From contig DAHUZM010000003.1 in assembly GCA_027306525.1 (NCBI GenBank), positions 1 to 44,001 on the forward strand: a stretch of 44,001 bases of DNA, given 5' to 3'. Made by a program: the position numbers and the translations under genes. The notes beneath the pieces are model-generated. The model worked only from the letters and a program-made list of their open reading frames with translations, had not been told where the DNA came from and searched no databases. The stretch is from Acidimicrobiaceae bacterium (GTDB taxonomy: Bacteria > Actinomycetota > Acidimicrobiia > Acidimicrobiales > RAAP-2). This document shows, piece by piece, positions 1 through 10,919 of the stretch; within the stretch, counting starts at the first letter, position 1, and each line of letters starts with the position of its first letter.

Positions 1-1002
1 GTGCTCCGCCAGGCCCGGGCCGCCCGTGGCCTGGAGCTCTTCGCGGTCAGCCAGCAGACATCGATCCCGCTCGATCTGCTCCACGATCTCGAGTCGGGGA
101 CGGTCGACCGCCTACCCGACCGCGTGGCCATCTTGAAGGCCCTCAGCCGGTACGCAAACTTCCTCAACCTCCCGGCCGACCAGTTCGTGATGACGCTCGT
201 CGAGCACTGGCCGACCGCCCCGAGCCACGCGATGGCCGCCCCGAACGGGCGCCCGGCGAGCTCCGGCGTGATCGCGACCCCCGCCCCCCCGCCGGCCGCG
301 CCCTCCGCCAACGACCTCTCGACGCGGGCGATCCCCATCTCGATGCCCGAAACCGCGAGCATTCCGACGTCCGCGCTCGGGCTGCCCAAGGTCACAGAAG
401 GTCGGCATGCGACGACTGCGCCGGTGCCGATCGTGATGGCCGACACGGGACGGACACCCGTCGTGCGCCGTGGGAACGAGAGCCTGCTCGTCTCGTTCAT
501 CCGTGGGCTCGCGGTCGTGATCACGATCCTCATCGCGGTGGGCGTGGCGTGGCTCGTGATCAACAGGGTCCGGCCGCAGTGGCTTGCGGACCTCCACATC
601 CCCTACACGAGCTCGGGGGTCGGCGCATCGTCTGCGGGCGCGACGCACACGCCGACGACGCACGCAACGACGCACACCACCGCGCCGGCAAAGCCGGCGA
701 TGACGCTCGTCTCGGCGAACGGCTCGCAGGCGACCTTTTCGGTCACCGCACCCCTCTTCACCGTCAAGGTGAGCGCGTCGGGGGGTGACACCTGGGTGAA
801 GGCCACCGGTCCGCTCAGCACCAAGCCGGAGTTCGAGGGCATCGTGAAGGCGGGACAGTTCCAGGCCCTCCAGGCGAACCACCAGCTCGTCGTCGAGATC
901 GGATCGACCGCAGCACGCATGGCGATCCAGGTGGGGCACACGGTCATCGGCACCTACGTGCCGCCCGGCGCCCCCTTCACGATGACCTTCACCACCAAAT
1001 AG
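1..1002 (+). CDS. RodZ-like membrane protein with N-terminal HTH domain (probably 5'-partial)
   Basis: The reading frame is open from the first base of the window, so the true start probably lies further left; GTG at position 1 is only the first usable codon. Residues 1-65 resemble the Cro/C1-type HTH of RodZ-like proteins (RQARAARGLEL at the N-terminus). A Pro/Ala-rich linker follows, then one membrane segment at about residues 166-188. A Thr/His-rich stretch leads into a C-terminal beta-rich domain (about 236-333) that fits DUF4115. RodZ links MreB to the envelope and shapes rods; in actinobacteria without MreB the role of such proteins is unclear. It converges on gyrA with only 15 bp between the stop codons. 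Confidence 0.75.
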   Translation: MLRQARAARGLELFAVSQQTSIPLDLLHDLESGTVDRLPDRVAILKALSRYANFLNLPADQFVMTLVEHWPTAPSHAMAAPNGRPASSGVIATPAPPPAAPSANDLSTRAIPISMPETASIPTSALGLPKVTEGRHATTAPVPIVMADTGRTPVVRRGNESLLVSFIRGLAVVITILIAVGVAWLVINRVRPQWLADLHIPYTSSGVGASSAGATHTPTTHATTHTTAPAKPAMTLVSANGSQATFSVTAPLFTVKVSASGGDTWVKATGPLSTKPEFEGIVKAGQFQALQANHQLVVEIGSTAARMAIQVGHTVIGTYVPPGAPFTMTFTTK

Positions 1003-1017
1003 CCCGGCGCCCGGGGA

Positions 1018-3540
1018 TCAATCCTGCTCGGCGAGCACCGGTGCCACGGCCGCCACCGCCTGGCCGTCGTCGAGGTTCATCACCCGCACGCCCGTGGCGT
1101 CTCGACCCTGGGAGGCGATCTCGCGCACCGACGTGCGAATCGTCACGCCACCCGAGGAGACGAGCAGGATGTCGCCCTCGTAGGGGACCATGAAGGCGGC
1201 GACCACCGAACCCCGCCTCGCGGTGAGCCGGATGCCGCGGACCCCCTGGCCGCCCCGTGCCTGCGCATTGAACCGGTCGAGCTTCGTCCTCTTGCCATAT
1301 CCGGCATCGGTGACCATCAAGATGTCCACGTCGTCGCGTGCGACGTCACAGGAGACCACTCCGTCACCCTCCCGCAGCCGGATGCCGCGGACGCCCGCCG
1401 CGTCGCGGCCCATGGGGCGAACGTCGCCCTCGGCGAAACGGATGGTCATCCCCTGCCGGGTCACCACGAAGATGTCGTCACTGCCACTGGTCTCGATCAC
1501 CCGCACGAGACTGTCGCCGGGGCGCAGGCTGATCGCGATGAACCCCTCGCGGCGAGATTTGTCGTACTCGCTGAACGCCGTCTTCTTCACCTGCCCCTGC
1601 GCGGTCGCGAACATCAGGTAATGGTCGGCTGGAAAGTCGCGCGTCTGGACGATGGCTCGGATGGTCTCGCCCGTCTCGAGCGGTAGCAGGTTCACGAGGG
1701 CCGTGCCGCGAGCGGTGCGCTCCTTGGTCGGGATCTCGTGCCCACGCAGTCGGTAGACGCGACCCCGTTCCGAGAAGAGCAGGAGGTACGCGTGCGATGT
1801 CGTGTGCACGACGTGAGTGACGAGATCCTCCTCCTTCAACCTCGCGCCTTGGACCCCGCGGCCACCGCGGCCCTGAGTTCGGAATGCGGTCGCCGGCACC
1901 GCCTTGATGTATCCGGCCGCGGTCATGGTGACGACGATCTCTTGGTCATCCACCAGATCCTCGATCGCGAGCTCACCTGGATCATGGGTGATGACGCTGC
2001 GGCGCTCGTCTGCGAAACGCTCCCGGATCTCGCCCATCTCGGTCTTGATCACGCCCCGCAGCTTCGCGTCGTCCGAGAGAATGGCCTCAAGCTCGGCGAT
2101 GGTTTGGCGGAGTTTGGCCATTTCCTCTTCGAGCTCGGTGCGACCGAGACGCGTGAGACGCCCGAGCTGCATGTCCAAGATGTGGTTCGCCTGGTCCTCG
2201 GTGAAGGAGAAGGGCGCGGCCATGAGCGAACCCCGCGCCTCGGCACGGTCCGCCGAGGCACGGATCGTGGCGATGACCGCGTCGAGCATGTCGATCGCCT
2301 TGAGGAGGCCCTCGACGATGTGAGCTCGGTCTCGCGCCTTTCGCAGCTGGTACTCGGAGCGCCGGGTGATGACCTCGATCTGGTGGGCGACGTAGTGCCC
2401 GAGCATCTGAGCCAGGTTGAGGGTCCGCGGAACGCCGTCGACCAGGGCAAGGGCGTTCACGCCGAAGGTGGTCTGGAGCGGCGTGTGCTTGTAGAGCTTG
2501 TTGAGCACGACGTTCGCGTTCGCGTCCCGCTTGAGCTTGATCACCAGCCGCGGCTTGCGCGCTGCCGAGTCGTTCTGCACCTCGGCGATCCCGTCGAGGT
2601 CTCCCGATCGGACAAGGTCGTGGATCTTCTGCTCAACCACCTCGACCGAGGTCTGATAGGGCATCTCGGTCACCACGATGCTCGTGACGCCGCGGTTCTC
2701 CTCGACCTCGGCCACCGCGCGCATCCGGATCGAGCCACGTCCAGTCCGGTACGCATCGATGATCCCCTGACGACCAAGGATGAGGGCCCCCGTTGGAAAG
2801 TCCGGGCCCTTCACGTACTGCATCAAATCGTCGGCGGTGGCGTCGGGGTGATCGATGATGTGCATCGTCGCGTCGATCACCTCACCGAGGTTGTGCGGCG
2901 GGATGTTCGTGGCCATGCCGACCGCGATGCCCGTCGAACCGTTGACGAGGAGGTTCAGGAACCTCGAGGGCAGCACGACCGGCTCTTCGGCCGAGTTCGA
3001 ATAGTTGGGGACGAAAGCGACGGTCTCCTCGTCGATGCCCGCCATGAGCTCGAGCGAGAGCTGGTCGAGGCGGCACTCGGTGTAGCGCATGGCCGCGGGG
3101 CCCTCGTCGGGTCCGGTACCGCCAAAGTTGCCATGGCCGTCGATGAGCGGCAGACGCATGCTGAAGTCCTGCACCATGCGGACCAGCGCGTCGTAGATGG
3201 CGAGGTCACCATGGGGGTGATACGTGCCCATGACCCGGCCGACGACCTCGGCGCACTTGACGTGCGGACGATCGGGTCGCAGTCCCTGGTCGAACATCGT
3301 GTAGAGGATGCGGCGGTGAACGGGCTTCAACCCGTCACGGACGTCGGGCAGCGCCCTCGAGACGATGACCGACATGGAGTATTCGATGAACGAACGCTCC
3401 ATCTCCTCTTGGATCTCGATGGGCTCGATGAAGCCGAGGACCGTCGACTCGGCGTCGCTGTGCCCGTTGGCACTCTGGCCGTTCGAGGCGCTCTTTGACG
3501 GGGCCTTGGTCGCTCTGGAGTTGGACTTGCGGGGCGGCAT
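1018..3540 (-). CDS. gyrA: DNA gyrase subunit A
   Basis: Breakage-reunion subunit of the A2B2 topoisomerase that introduces negative supercoils. The 840 residues match the family. The catalytic tyrosine is Y153 (in RYTECRL). The quinolone-pocket helix reads [10 protein letters not shown] at residues 108-117, and the C-terminal pinwheel carries a GyrA box-like QGRGGRG, supporting gyrase rather than topoisomerase IV. The first 35 residues are a Ser/Lys/Asn-rich extension. The start is ATG with a TGAGGT ribosome site that overlaps the gyrB stop, so the two are co-transcribed 11 bp apart. Oddity: position 113, equivalent to E. coli S83, is Leu (codon CTC), a residue known from quinolone-resistant mutants. 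Confidence 0.97.
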   Translation of the reverse strand: MPPRKSNSRATKAPSKSASNGQSANGHSDAESTVLGFIEPIEIQEEMERSFIEYSMSVIVSRALPDVRDGLKPVHRRILYTMFDQGLRPDRPHVKCAEVVGRVMGTYHPHGDLAIYDALVRMVQDFSMRLPLIDGHGNFGGTGPDEGPAAMRYTECRLDQLSLELMAGIDEETVAFVPNYSNSAEEPVVLPSRFLNLLVNGSTGIAVGMATNIPPHNLGEVIDATMHIIDHPDATADDLMQYVKGPDFPTGALILGRQGIIDAYRTGRGSIRMRAVAEVEENRGVTSIVVTEMPYQTSVEVVEQKIHDLVRSGDLDGIAEVQNDSAARKPRLVIKLKRDANANVVLNKLYKHTPLQTTFGVNALALVDGVPRTLNLAQMLGHYVAHQIEVITRRSEYQLRKARDRAHIVEGLLKAIDMLDAVIATIRASADRAEARGSLMAAPFSFTEDQANHILDMQLGRLTRLGRTELEEEMAKLRQTIAELEAILSDDAKLRGVIKTEMGEIRERFADERRSVITHDPGELAIEDLVDDQEIVVTMTAAGYIKAVPATAFRTQGRGGRGVQGARLKEEDLVTHVVHTTSHAYLLLFSERGRVYRLRGHEIPTKERTARGTALVNLLPLETGETIRAIVQTRDFPADHYLMFATAQGQVKKTAFSEYDKSRREGFIAISLRPGDSLVRVIETSGSDDIFVVTRQGMTIRFAEGDVRPMGRDAAGVRGIRLREGDGVVSCDVARDDVDILMVTDAGYGKRTKLDRFNAQARGGQGVRGIRLTARRGSVVAAFMVPYEGDILLVSSGGVTIRTSVREIASQGRDATGVRVMNLDDGQAVAAVAPVLAEQD

Positions 3541-3551
3541 GATGCGAGACC

Positions 3552-5498
<1,947 letters not shown>

Positions 5499-5711
5499 CT
5501 AGGGGCGCGGCCGATCTCGCCTGCCGAGATCGGTCGCACATTCCGGACACCGCGAACGGGCTCGTTTCCCCGTTCGTTGACGCCTCCGATTCTACCCGAT
5601 CGCGCGCCGACTCTGGTGCCTCAAGACACCCTTTCCCGGCGCCCTCGGCCACCACAGAACCCCACGTCAGGCGCAGGTTTTGGGGGCCGACACCGGAGCT
5701 GGGCGCTCCGC

Positions 5712-6032
5712 TCACGCGCGCCTGACAACCACCGCGAGGCGCGCCGGCGCGCGACCGGCCGCGTCGGCGATCTGGGCCAGGAGCGTGCTTCCGAGAGAGC
5801 GGACCTGGGTCGCCCATGCTGGGTGGTCCGCCGCAACGACGAGGGTCTCGTCGTCGACCCGTACCGGCCGCACGTGCGCGGCGAGGGCGGGCCCCACGAT
5901 CTCCTCCCAACGGCCGAAGAGCGCCCCGAATTCCCGAGCACCCTGTGGCGCGAGGTCGTGGACGACCTCGTCGAGCGACTCGCGCACGTGGCGAGGGCCG
6001 TCCGGGTCCCGATGACCACGTGCCGGCGTCAT
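5712..6032 (-). CDS. dciA: DUF721 / DciA-like protein, DnaB helicase-loading partner
   Basis: A 106-residue protein of the DUF721 family, which includes DciA, the ancestral loader or operator of the replicative helicase in bacteria that lack DnaC and DnaI. The KH-like core is recognisable at about residues 35-100 (WEEIVGPALAAHVRP, then LVVAADHPAWATQV, a typical DUF721 signature). It starts with ATG overlapping the recF stop as ATGA, so translation is probably coupled. The position recF-DUF721-gyrB-gyrA is the standard actinobacterial arrangement. The long internal Arg-rich frame on the same strand (to 5461) is a shadow. Confidence 0.9.
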   Translation of the reverse strand: MTPARGHRDPDGPRHVRESLDEVVHDLAPQGAREFGALFGRWEEIVGPALAAHVRPVRVDDETLVVAADHPAWATQVRSLGSTLLAQIADAAGRAPARLAVVVRRA

Positions 6033-7150
6033 TGCGCCAACTTGACCACATCGAGCACCGCCGCCACCTCCATGCCCTCGGGCAGTGGCGTCGCGGTCGT
6101 GAGCAGCGACTGGCCCGGAGGCAGGAGTCGAACGAGGGCGCTGCTACGGCCGGGGTCAAGCTCCGAGAACACGTCGTCGAGGAGCAAGATCGGGGGGCGA
6201 CCCAGACGTCGGGTCAGTAGTTCGTGGATCCCGAGGCGCAATCCGAGCGCCAGGCATCGCTGCTCGCCCTGGGACGCCCCGGAGCGGGCATCGCGACCGG
6301 CGAGCTCGACGTAGAGGTCGTCACGGTGGGGACCAACGGTCGTTGCGCCACGCCGTAGGTCGTCCTGGCGCCGTTGTGCAAGGGCCTCTCGGAGCGAGCC
6401 GTCCCAGGATTGCTGGTAGGCGAGCTCGACTGGGACGGGCCCGGCGACGCCGGCGAGGGCGCCGTAGGCCCGCTCGGCGAGCGGTGCGAGATCTGCGACA
6501 AGCCGGCGGCGGCCTGCAACGAGCGCAGTCGCCGCGGAAGCAAGCCTTTCGTCCCACACCTCAAGCGTCGCCTCGATCTCCTGGCTGCTCCGGCCCCCGG
6601 CCTGACGAAGCAATGCACCGCGCTGGCGGAGTGCCCGCTCGGTGTCCTCGATGGCGCTCGCCATCCTCCGCTCAAGGCTCGCGAGGGCGTCATCGAGCAG
6701 CGCACGGCGACCCGCCGGTCCGCCCTGGATCAACGTCAGGTCGTCGGGCGAAAAGACGGTCACGGGAACGGCCGCTGCAAGGTCGGCCCGTCGAGCGCGT
6801 TGCCGGTTCACCTGGGCCCGTGACTCGGTCCCTCCCCTGGTTAGCTCCGTCTCGACCGTCACCGGGCGACCATCGTCATCGAGCTGACCGCGCACGTATC
6901 CCCGGTCCGCCCCGGTCCGGATCATCGCCTCGCGTGCCGCCCCTCGGAATGAGCGTTGCGATCCCAAGAAGGCCACCGCCTCAAGAACGGTCGTCTTCCC
7001 GCTCCCATTGGGTCCGACCAGGGCCGTCGTGCCGTCCGGCGCTGGAAGGACCGTCGCCTCGCGAAAGGTCCGAAAGTCACGCATCGACACCTCCCTCAAG
7101 GCAAGGGCGCGAGCGGGCACCCGCTCGGGGGCCGGCCGAGACACCGTCAC
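6029..7150 (-). CDS. recF: DNA replication and repair protein RecF
   Basis: SMC-like ABC ATPase that loads RecA through RecOR at gaps. Walker A GPNGSGKT is at residues 46-53. The ABC signature SQGEQRCLALGL lies near residue 295 and Walker B ILLLDDVFSELD near 322. The 373-residue length is normal. The listed start is GTG at 7150, nine bases after the dnaN stop. It has no clear ribosome site, and in-frame GTG codons at 7144 and 7120 are alternatives; the family usually begins about ten residues before the conserved MRDFRTFRE segment, which favours 7120. It lies in the dnaA-dnaN-recF-dciA transcription unit. Confidence 0.95.
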   Translation of the reverse strand: MTVSRPAPERVPARALALREVSMRDFRTFREATVLPAPDGTTALVGPNGSGKTTVLEAVAFLGSQRSFRGAAREAMIRTGADRGYVRGQLDDDGRPVTVETELTRGGTESRAQVNRQRARRADLAAAVPVTVFSPDDLTLIQGGPAGRRALLDDALASLERRMASAIEDTERALRQRGALLRQAGGRSSQEIEATLEVWDERLASAATALVAGRRRLVADLAPLAERAYGALAGVAGPVPVELAYQQSWDGSLREALAQRRQDDLRRGATTVGPHRDDLYVELAGRDARSGASQGEQRCLALGLRLGIHELLTRRLGRPPILLLDDVFSELDPGRSSALVRLLPPGQSLLTTATPLPEGMEVAAVLDVVKLAQ

Positions 7151-7159
7151 CCGGGAAAA

Positions 7160-8266
7160 CTACGAAACCCGGACCGGCATCAGCAGGTATCGGTAGTCGT
7201 CTCGCTCGGCCGCCCGGACCGTGGCGGGTCGGCTCGGGTCGGCGCTCTCGATGATGACCTCGTCATCGGCAACGGCCTCGACCCCGTCGATCAGATACGA
7301 CGGGTTGAACGCGATGACGAGTTCCTCCCCGGTGAAATCCCCGTCCACGGTTTCGCTCGCCTCTCCCACCTCCTGGGAAACCACAGAAAGGTCGACTCCG
7401 CCCTGGCGCATCGAAAGCCGGACCGGCGTCGTGTTGTCCCGAACGAGCAGGCGGACGCGGCGCAACGCCCCGAGCAACGACTCCTTCCCGACGTGCAGCC
7501 GGTTGGGGTATTCACTCGGGATGAGCTGGCGATAGTCCGGGTACGAGCCGTCCAAGAGCCGCGTCCTGATCTCGACGGCGCCGACCTTGAAGGTGATCTC
7601 GTGCGTCCCGATCGTCACCTCGATCCCCGAAGAATCGCTATCACCAAGCCCCGGCAAGCGCTGGAGCTCACCGAACGCACGGGCGGGGACGAGCACCTTG
7701 GGCGCGTCGGGGATCGCCTTGGTGTCGCGCAGGTCTCGAAGGGCGAGCCGGTAGGAGTCGGTCGCAACCAACCGCACCACGTTGTCCTCGGCGGTCATGA
7801 GGACCCCGGTAAGAAGCGGACGAGCGTCGTCCGTCGAAGCGGCGCGCACCACCTGTCGCAGCCCATCGATGAGCGCTGGGCCGACGACATGACCACCCGC
7901 CTCGGAGGTCGAAACCGTGGGGAATTCGACCACGGGGAAGGTTCGCAGCCCAAAGCGTGATCGCGCCGCCGAGATCTCGACCCGCTCCTCCCCCGCATCA
8001 AAGGTGACGGCTCCGGCCTCGAGGGATCGCACGATTTCGGTGGCCAGGCGGGCCGGGACGACACACGAGCCGTCCTCGAGGCCGATGACCTCTTGTTCCA
8101 TTCGGATCGTGAGGTCCAGGTCCGTCCCGGTTCCCGTCAGCCGGTTCCCCTCACAGACCAGGAGCACACCCGAGAGCACGACCGAGGACACGCCACGGCC
8201 ACCGACGGCACGTCCCACGGTTGAAAGCACATCGACCAACGCATCACGCTCAGAGCGGAACTTCAC
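7160..8266 (-). CDS. dnaN: DNA polymerase III sliding clamp (beta subunit)
   Basis: Ring-forming processivity clamp for DNA polymerase III. The 368 residues hold three clamp folds. Recognisable family segments are the N-terminal MKFRSERDALVDVLSTVGRAV, the central DSYRLALRDL and the C-terminal YLLMPVRVS, which closes the protein-binding groove. The start is GTG at 8266, preceded by a good GGAAAGGA ribosome site. It is transcribed with recF, which follows after nine bases. The 282-bp gap towards dnaA contains the probable origin unwinding site. Confidence 0.96.
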   Translation of the reverse strand: MKFRSERDALVDVLSTVGRAVGGRGVSSVVLSGVLLVCEGNRLTGTGTDLDLTIRMEQEVIGLEDGSCVVPARLATEIVRSLEAGAVTFDAGEERVEISAARSRFGLRTFPVVEFPTVSTSEAGGHVVGPALIDGLRQVVRAASTDDARPLLTGVLMTAEDNVVRLVATDSYRLALRDLRDTKAIPDAPKVLVPARAFGELQRLPGLGDSDSSGIEVTIGTHEITFKVGAVEIRTRLLDGSYPDYRQLIPSEYPNRLHVGKESLLGALRRVRLLVRDNTTPVRLSMRQGGVDLSVVSQEVGEASETVDGDFTGEELVIAFNPSYLIDGVEAVADDEVIIESADPSRPATVRAAERDDYRYLLMPVRVS

Positions 8267-8339
8267 CGATTCGTGTCCTTTCCGTGGCCCGGTGGCTCAT
8301 CATGCGACAACTTCTTTAGATTCGAGGAGGTCTGAATTC

Positions 8340-8357
8340 TTAGTAGTGGTAGTAACA
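8340..8357 (-). promoter_or_regulatory. DnaA-trio-like unwinding element
   Basis: On the minus strand the segment reads TTACTACCACTACTAA (8340-8355), that is repeated triplets of the 3'-GAT/AAT-5' type to which DnaA filaments bind on single-stranded DNA. It starts about ten bases from a DnaA-box-like ACATCCACA (8367-8375, minus strand), with G/C-rich ATCCCCAGC between them, the same order as in Bacillus subtilis. An EcoRI-like GAATTC and A/T-rich bases follow on the far side. Confidence 0.6.
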
Positions 8358-8366
8358 GCTGGGGAT

Positions 8367-8375
8367 TGTGGATGT
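8367..8375 (-). promoter_or_regulatory. DnaA box next to the trio element
   Basis: ACATCCACA on the minus strand matches the consensus TTATCCACA at seven of nine positions, including the invariant TCCACA core. Its orientation and spacing towards the trio run fit a loading site for the DnaA filament. Confidence 0.55.
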
Positions 8376-8548
8376 CTGCCCCTCTTACCAGGTCACCCCG
8401 GAATTTGGGATTCGGCTGCCGGTGGATGCAGGTGGCATGACGACATCGATCGGTGGATGTTGTGATCCACCCCTGCGGAAAACCGCCGATCGTTCCACAG
8501 CGCGCGCCGCGCGAACCACAGGTTGTTGTTGTCCATGTCCCCAGGGGT

Positions 8549-9937
8549 TCACGGTCCGGTCTTGATCTGAAGGAGGAGGTCGGTGACCTGCTCGTAGATC
8601 TGTCGGCGCTCCTTCATCTGGCCGGTGATCTTCTCCACGGCGTGGATGACGGTCGTGTGGTCCCGTCCACCAAAGACCCGAGCGATGGCCGGGTAGCTGT
8701 ACTCGGTGAGGTTTCGTACGAGATACATCGCCACCTGTCGCGCGGTGACGAGCGGGCGGGTCCGGCTCGGACCGCAGATGGCGTCGATGGTAAAGCCGTA
8801 TCGGTTGGCCGTGGCCTCGAGGATCATCTGGGGCGTGATTCGCCGGGGTTCGTCCGCGGTGACCAGGTCATAGAGCACCCGTTCGGCGAGCGGGAGCGAG
8901 ATCGGTTCGTGGTTGAGGCTCGCGAAGGCGGTGACTCGGATGAGGGCACCCTCGAGCTCTCGGATGTTGTTGGTGACGTGGGTGGCGATGAACTCGAGGA
9001 CGTCGTAGGGAATCTCGTCCTTGTCGGCCTCCGCCTTCGAGCGGAGAATCGCAAGCCGGGTCTCGAGGTCTGGTGGGTCGATCTCGGTGATGAGTCCGGA
9101 GAGGAACCGGCTCCGCAAGCGGTCTTCCAGGGTCTCGATGGACTTCGGGGGTCGGTCCGATGTGAGCACGATCTGTTTTCCGGCACCCTTCAGATCGTTG
9201 TAGGTGTGGAAGAACTCCTCTTGGAGCCCCTCCTTGTTGCCCATGAACTGGACATCGTCGATCAGCAGGACGTCGCACTCCCGATAGCGGCGCTTGAAGG
9301 CAATCGTGGTGGAGAGTCGCAGCGAGTCGACGAAGTCGTTCATGAAGGTCTCGGTGGTGACATAGAGAACGGTCCGCTTGGGGAAGTTCTCCCTCACGTA
9401 GTTGCCGATCGCGTGCAACAGGTGGGTCTTTCCAAGTCCCGAGTCACCGTAGATGTACAACGGATTGTACGAACGACCAGGGGTTTCCGCGACCGCTTGG
9501 GCAGCCGCGTGGGCCAACCGGTTGGAGGACGCAGCGACGAAGGTGTCAAAGCTAAAGCGCGGGTCGAGGCTCACCGAAGAGGCGTCCCTCGGAGCCGGGC
9601 TGCCCGTTCCGTCATCGCCGCGGCCGTCGAACATTGCGTTGGACTCAACGGATGGCGGGGGAACGGGCGGGGGCACCTCGTTGAGGACCTGGAGGCGGAC
9701 CTTCATGTGTTGTCCGGCGATGGAGGCGAGGGTCCCCTCGATCAGCGGGACGAACCGGCTCTCCACCCGGTCACGAACAGCGGAATTGGGCACGCCGAGG
9801 ACGAGCACGCCCTCGGGACTGGTATCGGGCACGGCGATGGGCTCGACGCCAGAGAGCCACATCTGCCACGTCGCCTCCGAAACCTGTTCCCGAAGGGACG
9901 CGGTGCACCGCGTCCACAGCCCATTGCTTTGTTCCAC
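8549..9937 (-). CDS. dnaA: Chromosomal replication initiator protein DnaA
   Basis: AAA+ initiator that binds DnaA boxes and melts the origin. Domain I spans about residues 1-80, a Pro/Gly/Asp-rich linker about 85-122, the AAA+ core about 125-340 and the DNA-binding domain about 365-462. Walker A GDSGLGKT is at 164-171, Walker B LLIDDVQF at 224-231 and the box-recognition motif GRDHTTV at 424-430. I place the start at GTG 9937 (462 residues) because GCGGAGGAG sits just upstream. The frame stays open to GTG 9985, but that extension would run through the DnaA-box cluster and adds 16 non-conserved residues. The gene is divergent from rpmH. Confidence 0.95.
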   Translation of the reverse strand: MEQSNGLWTRCTASLREQVSEATWQMWLSGVEPIAVPDTSPEGVLVLGVPNSAVRDRVESRFVPLIEGTLASIAGQHMKVRLQVLNEVPPPVPPPSVESNAMFDGRGDDGTGSPAPRDASSVSLDPRFSFDTFVAASSNRLAHAAAQAVAETPGRSYNPLYIYGDSGLGKTHLLHAIGNYVRENFPKRTVLYVTTETFMNDFVDSLRLSTTIAFKRRYRECDVLLIDDVQFMGNKEGLQEEFFHTYNDLKGAGKQIVLTSDRPPKSIETLEDRLRSRFLSGLITEIDPPDLETRLAILRSKAEADKDEIPYDVLEFIATHVTNNIRELEGALIRVTAFASLNHEPISLPLAERVLYDLVTADEPRRITPQMILEATANRYGFTIDAICGPSRTRPLVTARQVAMYLVRNLTEYSYPAIARVFGGRDHTTVIHAVEKITGQMKERRQIYEQVTDLLLQIKTGP

Positions 9938-9966
9938 CTGCTCCTCCGCACCCCTCCGGGTGGAAC

Positions 9967-9997
9967 CGTCCACAGCGTGGTCCACAGGTGTGGAACA
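9967..9997. promoter_or_regulatory. Cluster of three DnaA boxes upstream of dnaA
   Basis: Three box-like nonamers lie almost end to end: CGTCCACAG (9967-9975), GGTCCACAG (9979-9987) and, inverted, TGTTCCACA (9989-9997, minus strand). Spacings of 12 and about 10 bases place them on roughly one face of the helix. A fourth copy, CGTCCACAG, lies inside the start of dnaA at 9911-9919. Likely roles are dnaA autoregulation and part of a bipartite origin with the dnaA-dnaN gap. The rest of the 244-bp dnaA-rpmH gap shows no gene. Confidence 0.6.
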
Positions 9998-10181
9998 CAG
10001 GTCGCCACCTGGTCGTTCGAACGTACACCGTTGCGGCGGCAGCGACTAGTGGCGATCCGCGAATCGCAGCTAGCATCGCGTGGAACGATTCGCTGCCGGC
10101 CCGCCACCCCACGCCGGCCAGCGAACCCCCTCCCCGGCGACGCCAGCGAGGCGTCGGGGGACCACGAAAGGCCGACCGGAC

Positions 10182-10316
10182 GTGAAGCGAACGTATCAAC
10201 CGAACACCCGTAAGCGAGCCAAGACCCACGGGTTCCGCGCGCGGATGGCAACCCGAGGGGGCAGGGCGGTCCTCCGGGCTCGGCGCCTCAAGGGTCGCCG
10301 CCGCCTCTCGGTCTGA
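10182..10316 (+). CDS. rpmH: 50S ribosomal protein L34
   Basis: A 44-residue, very basic protein starting with [20 protein letters not shown] and ending in GRRRLSV, the invariant L34 pattern. L34 is a late-assembling protein of the large subunit. It is the first gene of the rpmH-rnpA-yidD-yidC unit, divergent from dnaA, and its stop is seven bases before rnpA. Weak ribosome-site-like GAAAGGC lies upstream. Confidence 0.95.
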   Translation: MKRTYQPNTRKRAKTHGFRARMATRGGRAVLRARRLKGRRRLSV

Positions 10317-10323
10317 GGACCTC

Positions 10324-10671
10324 GTGAGCAGGTCGCCCGTCGGGCGTATCAGCCGTCGCGACACCTTCATCGCTCTGCGGAAGCCAGCGGGACGAGCGGT
10401 CGTCGGTCCGCTCCGGGTGAGCTGGCTGCCGCCGGACACCGATGACCGAATTCCCCAGGTGGGCTACGCAATTGGCCGCCGCTGCGGGAAGGCCGTGCGC
10501 CGCAACAGGTTGCGCCGCCGCCTCCGCGAGGCGGTTCGGCTTCATCCCCCGGTTCCCGGGACGTACCTGGTGGCGGCCGATCCTGTGGCCGGGGATCTCA
10601 GCTTCACCGATCTTGTGTCGACAGTAGGCTCGGCCATGAGTTCGGCCGCGAGGAAGGGGACCCGGCGATGA
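10324..10671 (+). CDS. rnpA: Ribonuclease P protein component
   Basis: Small basic subunit (115 residues) of RNase P, which helps the catalytic RNA cut tRNA 5' leaders. The family RNR motif is present in GKAVRRNRLRRRLREA (about residues 55-70). GTG start seven bases after rpmH; the end overlaps the yidD start as ATGA. Position between rpmH and yidD is conserved across bacteria. Confidence 0.93.
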   Translation: MSRSPVGRISRRDTFIALRKPAGRAVVGPLRVSWLPPDTDDRIPQVGYAIGRRCGKAVRRNRLRRRLREAVRLHPPVPGTYLVAADPVAGDLSFTDLVSTVGSAMSSAARKGTRR

Positions 10672-10919
10672 CCGGGCGATTCGCGCCGCGCCGCCTCCTG
10701 CTTGCTCTGATCCGGATCTACCAGGGGCTTCACGCGGGTCGCCCCTCGCCCTGTCGCTTCTACCCGTCCTGCTCTGTCTACGCCGCCGAGGCGATCGATG
10801 TCCACGGCGCGCTCCACGGGACCGCCCTGGCCGTCCGGCGGCTGCTCCGCTGCCGGCCCCTTGGTCCGAGCGGGATTGATCTCGTGCCGTTGCGGATCGA
10901 GCAGGAGCGACGGCGGTGA
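10668..10919 (+). CDS. yidD: Membrane protein insertion efficiency factor YidD
   Basis: An 83-residue protein with the conserved YidD core: IRIYQGLHAGRPSPCRFYPS followed by CSVYAAEAI, including both cysteines, and an amphipathic N-terminus. YidD sits at the inner face of the membrane and aids YidC-dependent insertion. ATG overlaps the rnpA stop, and its own stop overlaps the yidC GTG (GTGA), indicating tight translational coupling. Confidence 0.92.
   Translation: MTGRFAPRRLLLALIRIYQGLHAGRPSPCRFYPSCSVYAAEAIDVHGALHGTALAVRRLLRCRPLGPSGIDLVPLRIEQERRR

Larger units (their letters stand above)
8267..8548. other. oriC: Candidate oriC unwinding region between dnaA and dnaN
   Basis: This 282-bp gap has no gene and holds the most A/T-rich short stretch near dnaA (about 8305-8358). 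It contains several DnaA-box-like heptamers (TGTGGAT at 8367-8373, GTGGATG near 8422 and 8453, GTTCCACAG near 8492, AACCACAGG near 8513). Next to the first lies a run of DnaA-trio-like triplets. The box, G/C spacer and trio order matches the basal unwinding element described for bacterial origins in the dnaA-dnaN gap. Seen directly: the motifs and their order. Inferred: that initiation happens here. Confidence 0.65.

Noticed and set aside
8453-10213. Long rightward open frame (586 codons) antisense to dnaA
   Set aside because: Mirror of the codon pattern of dnaA; no family features and it would run through both DnaA-box regions.
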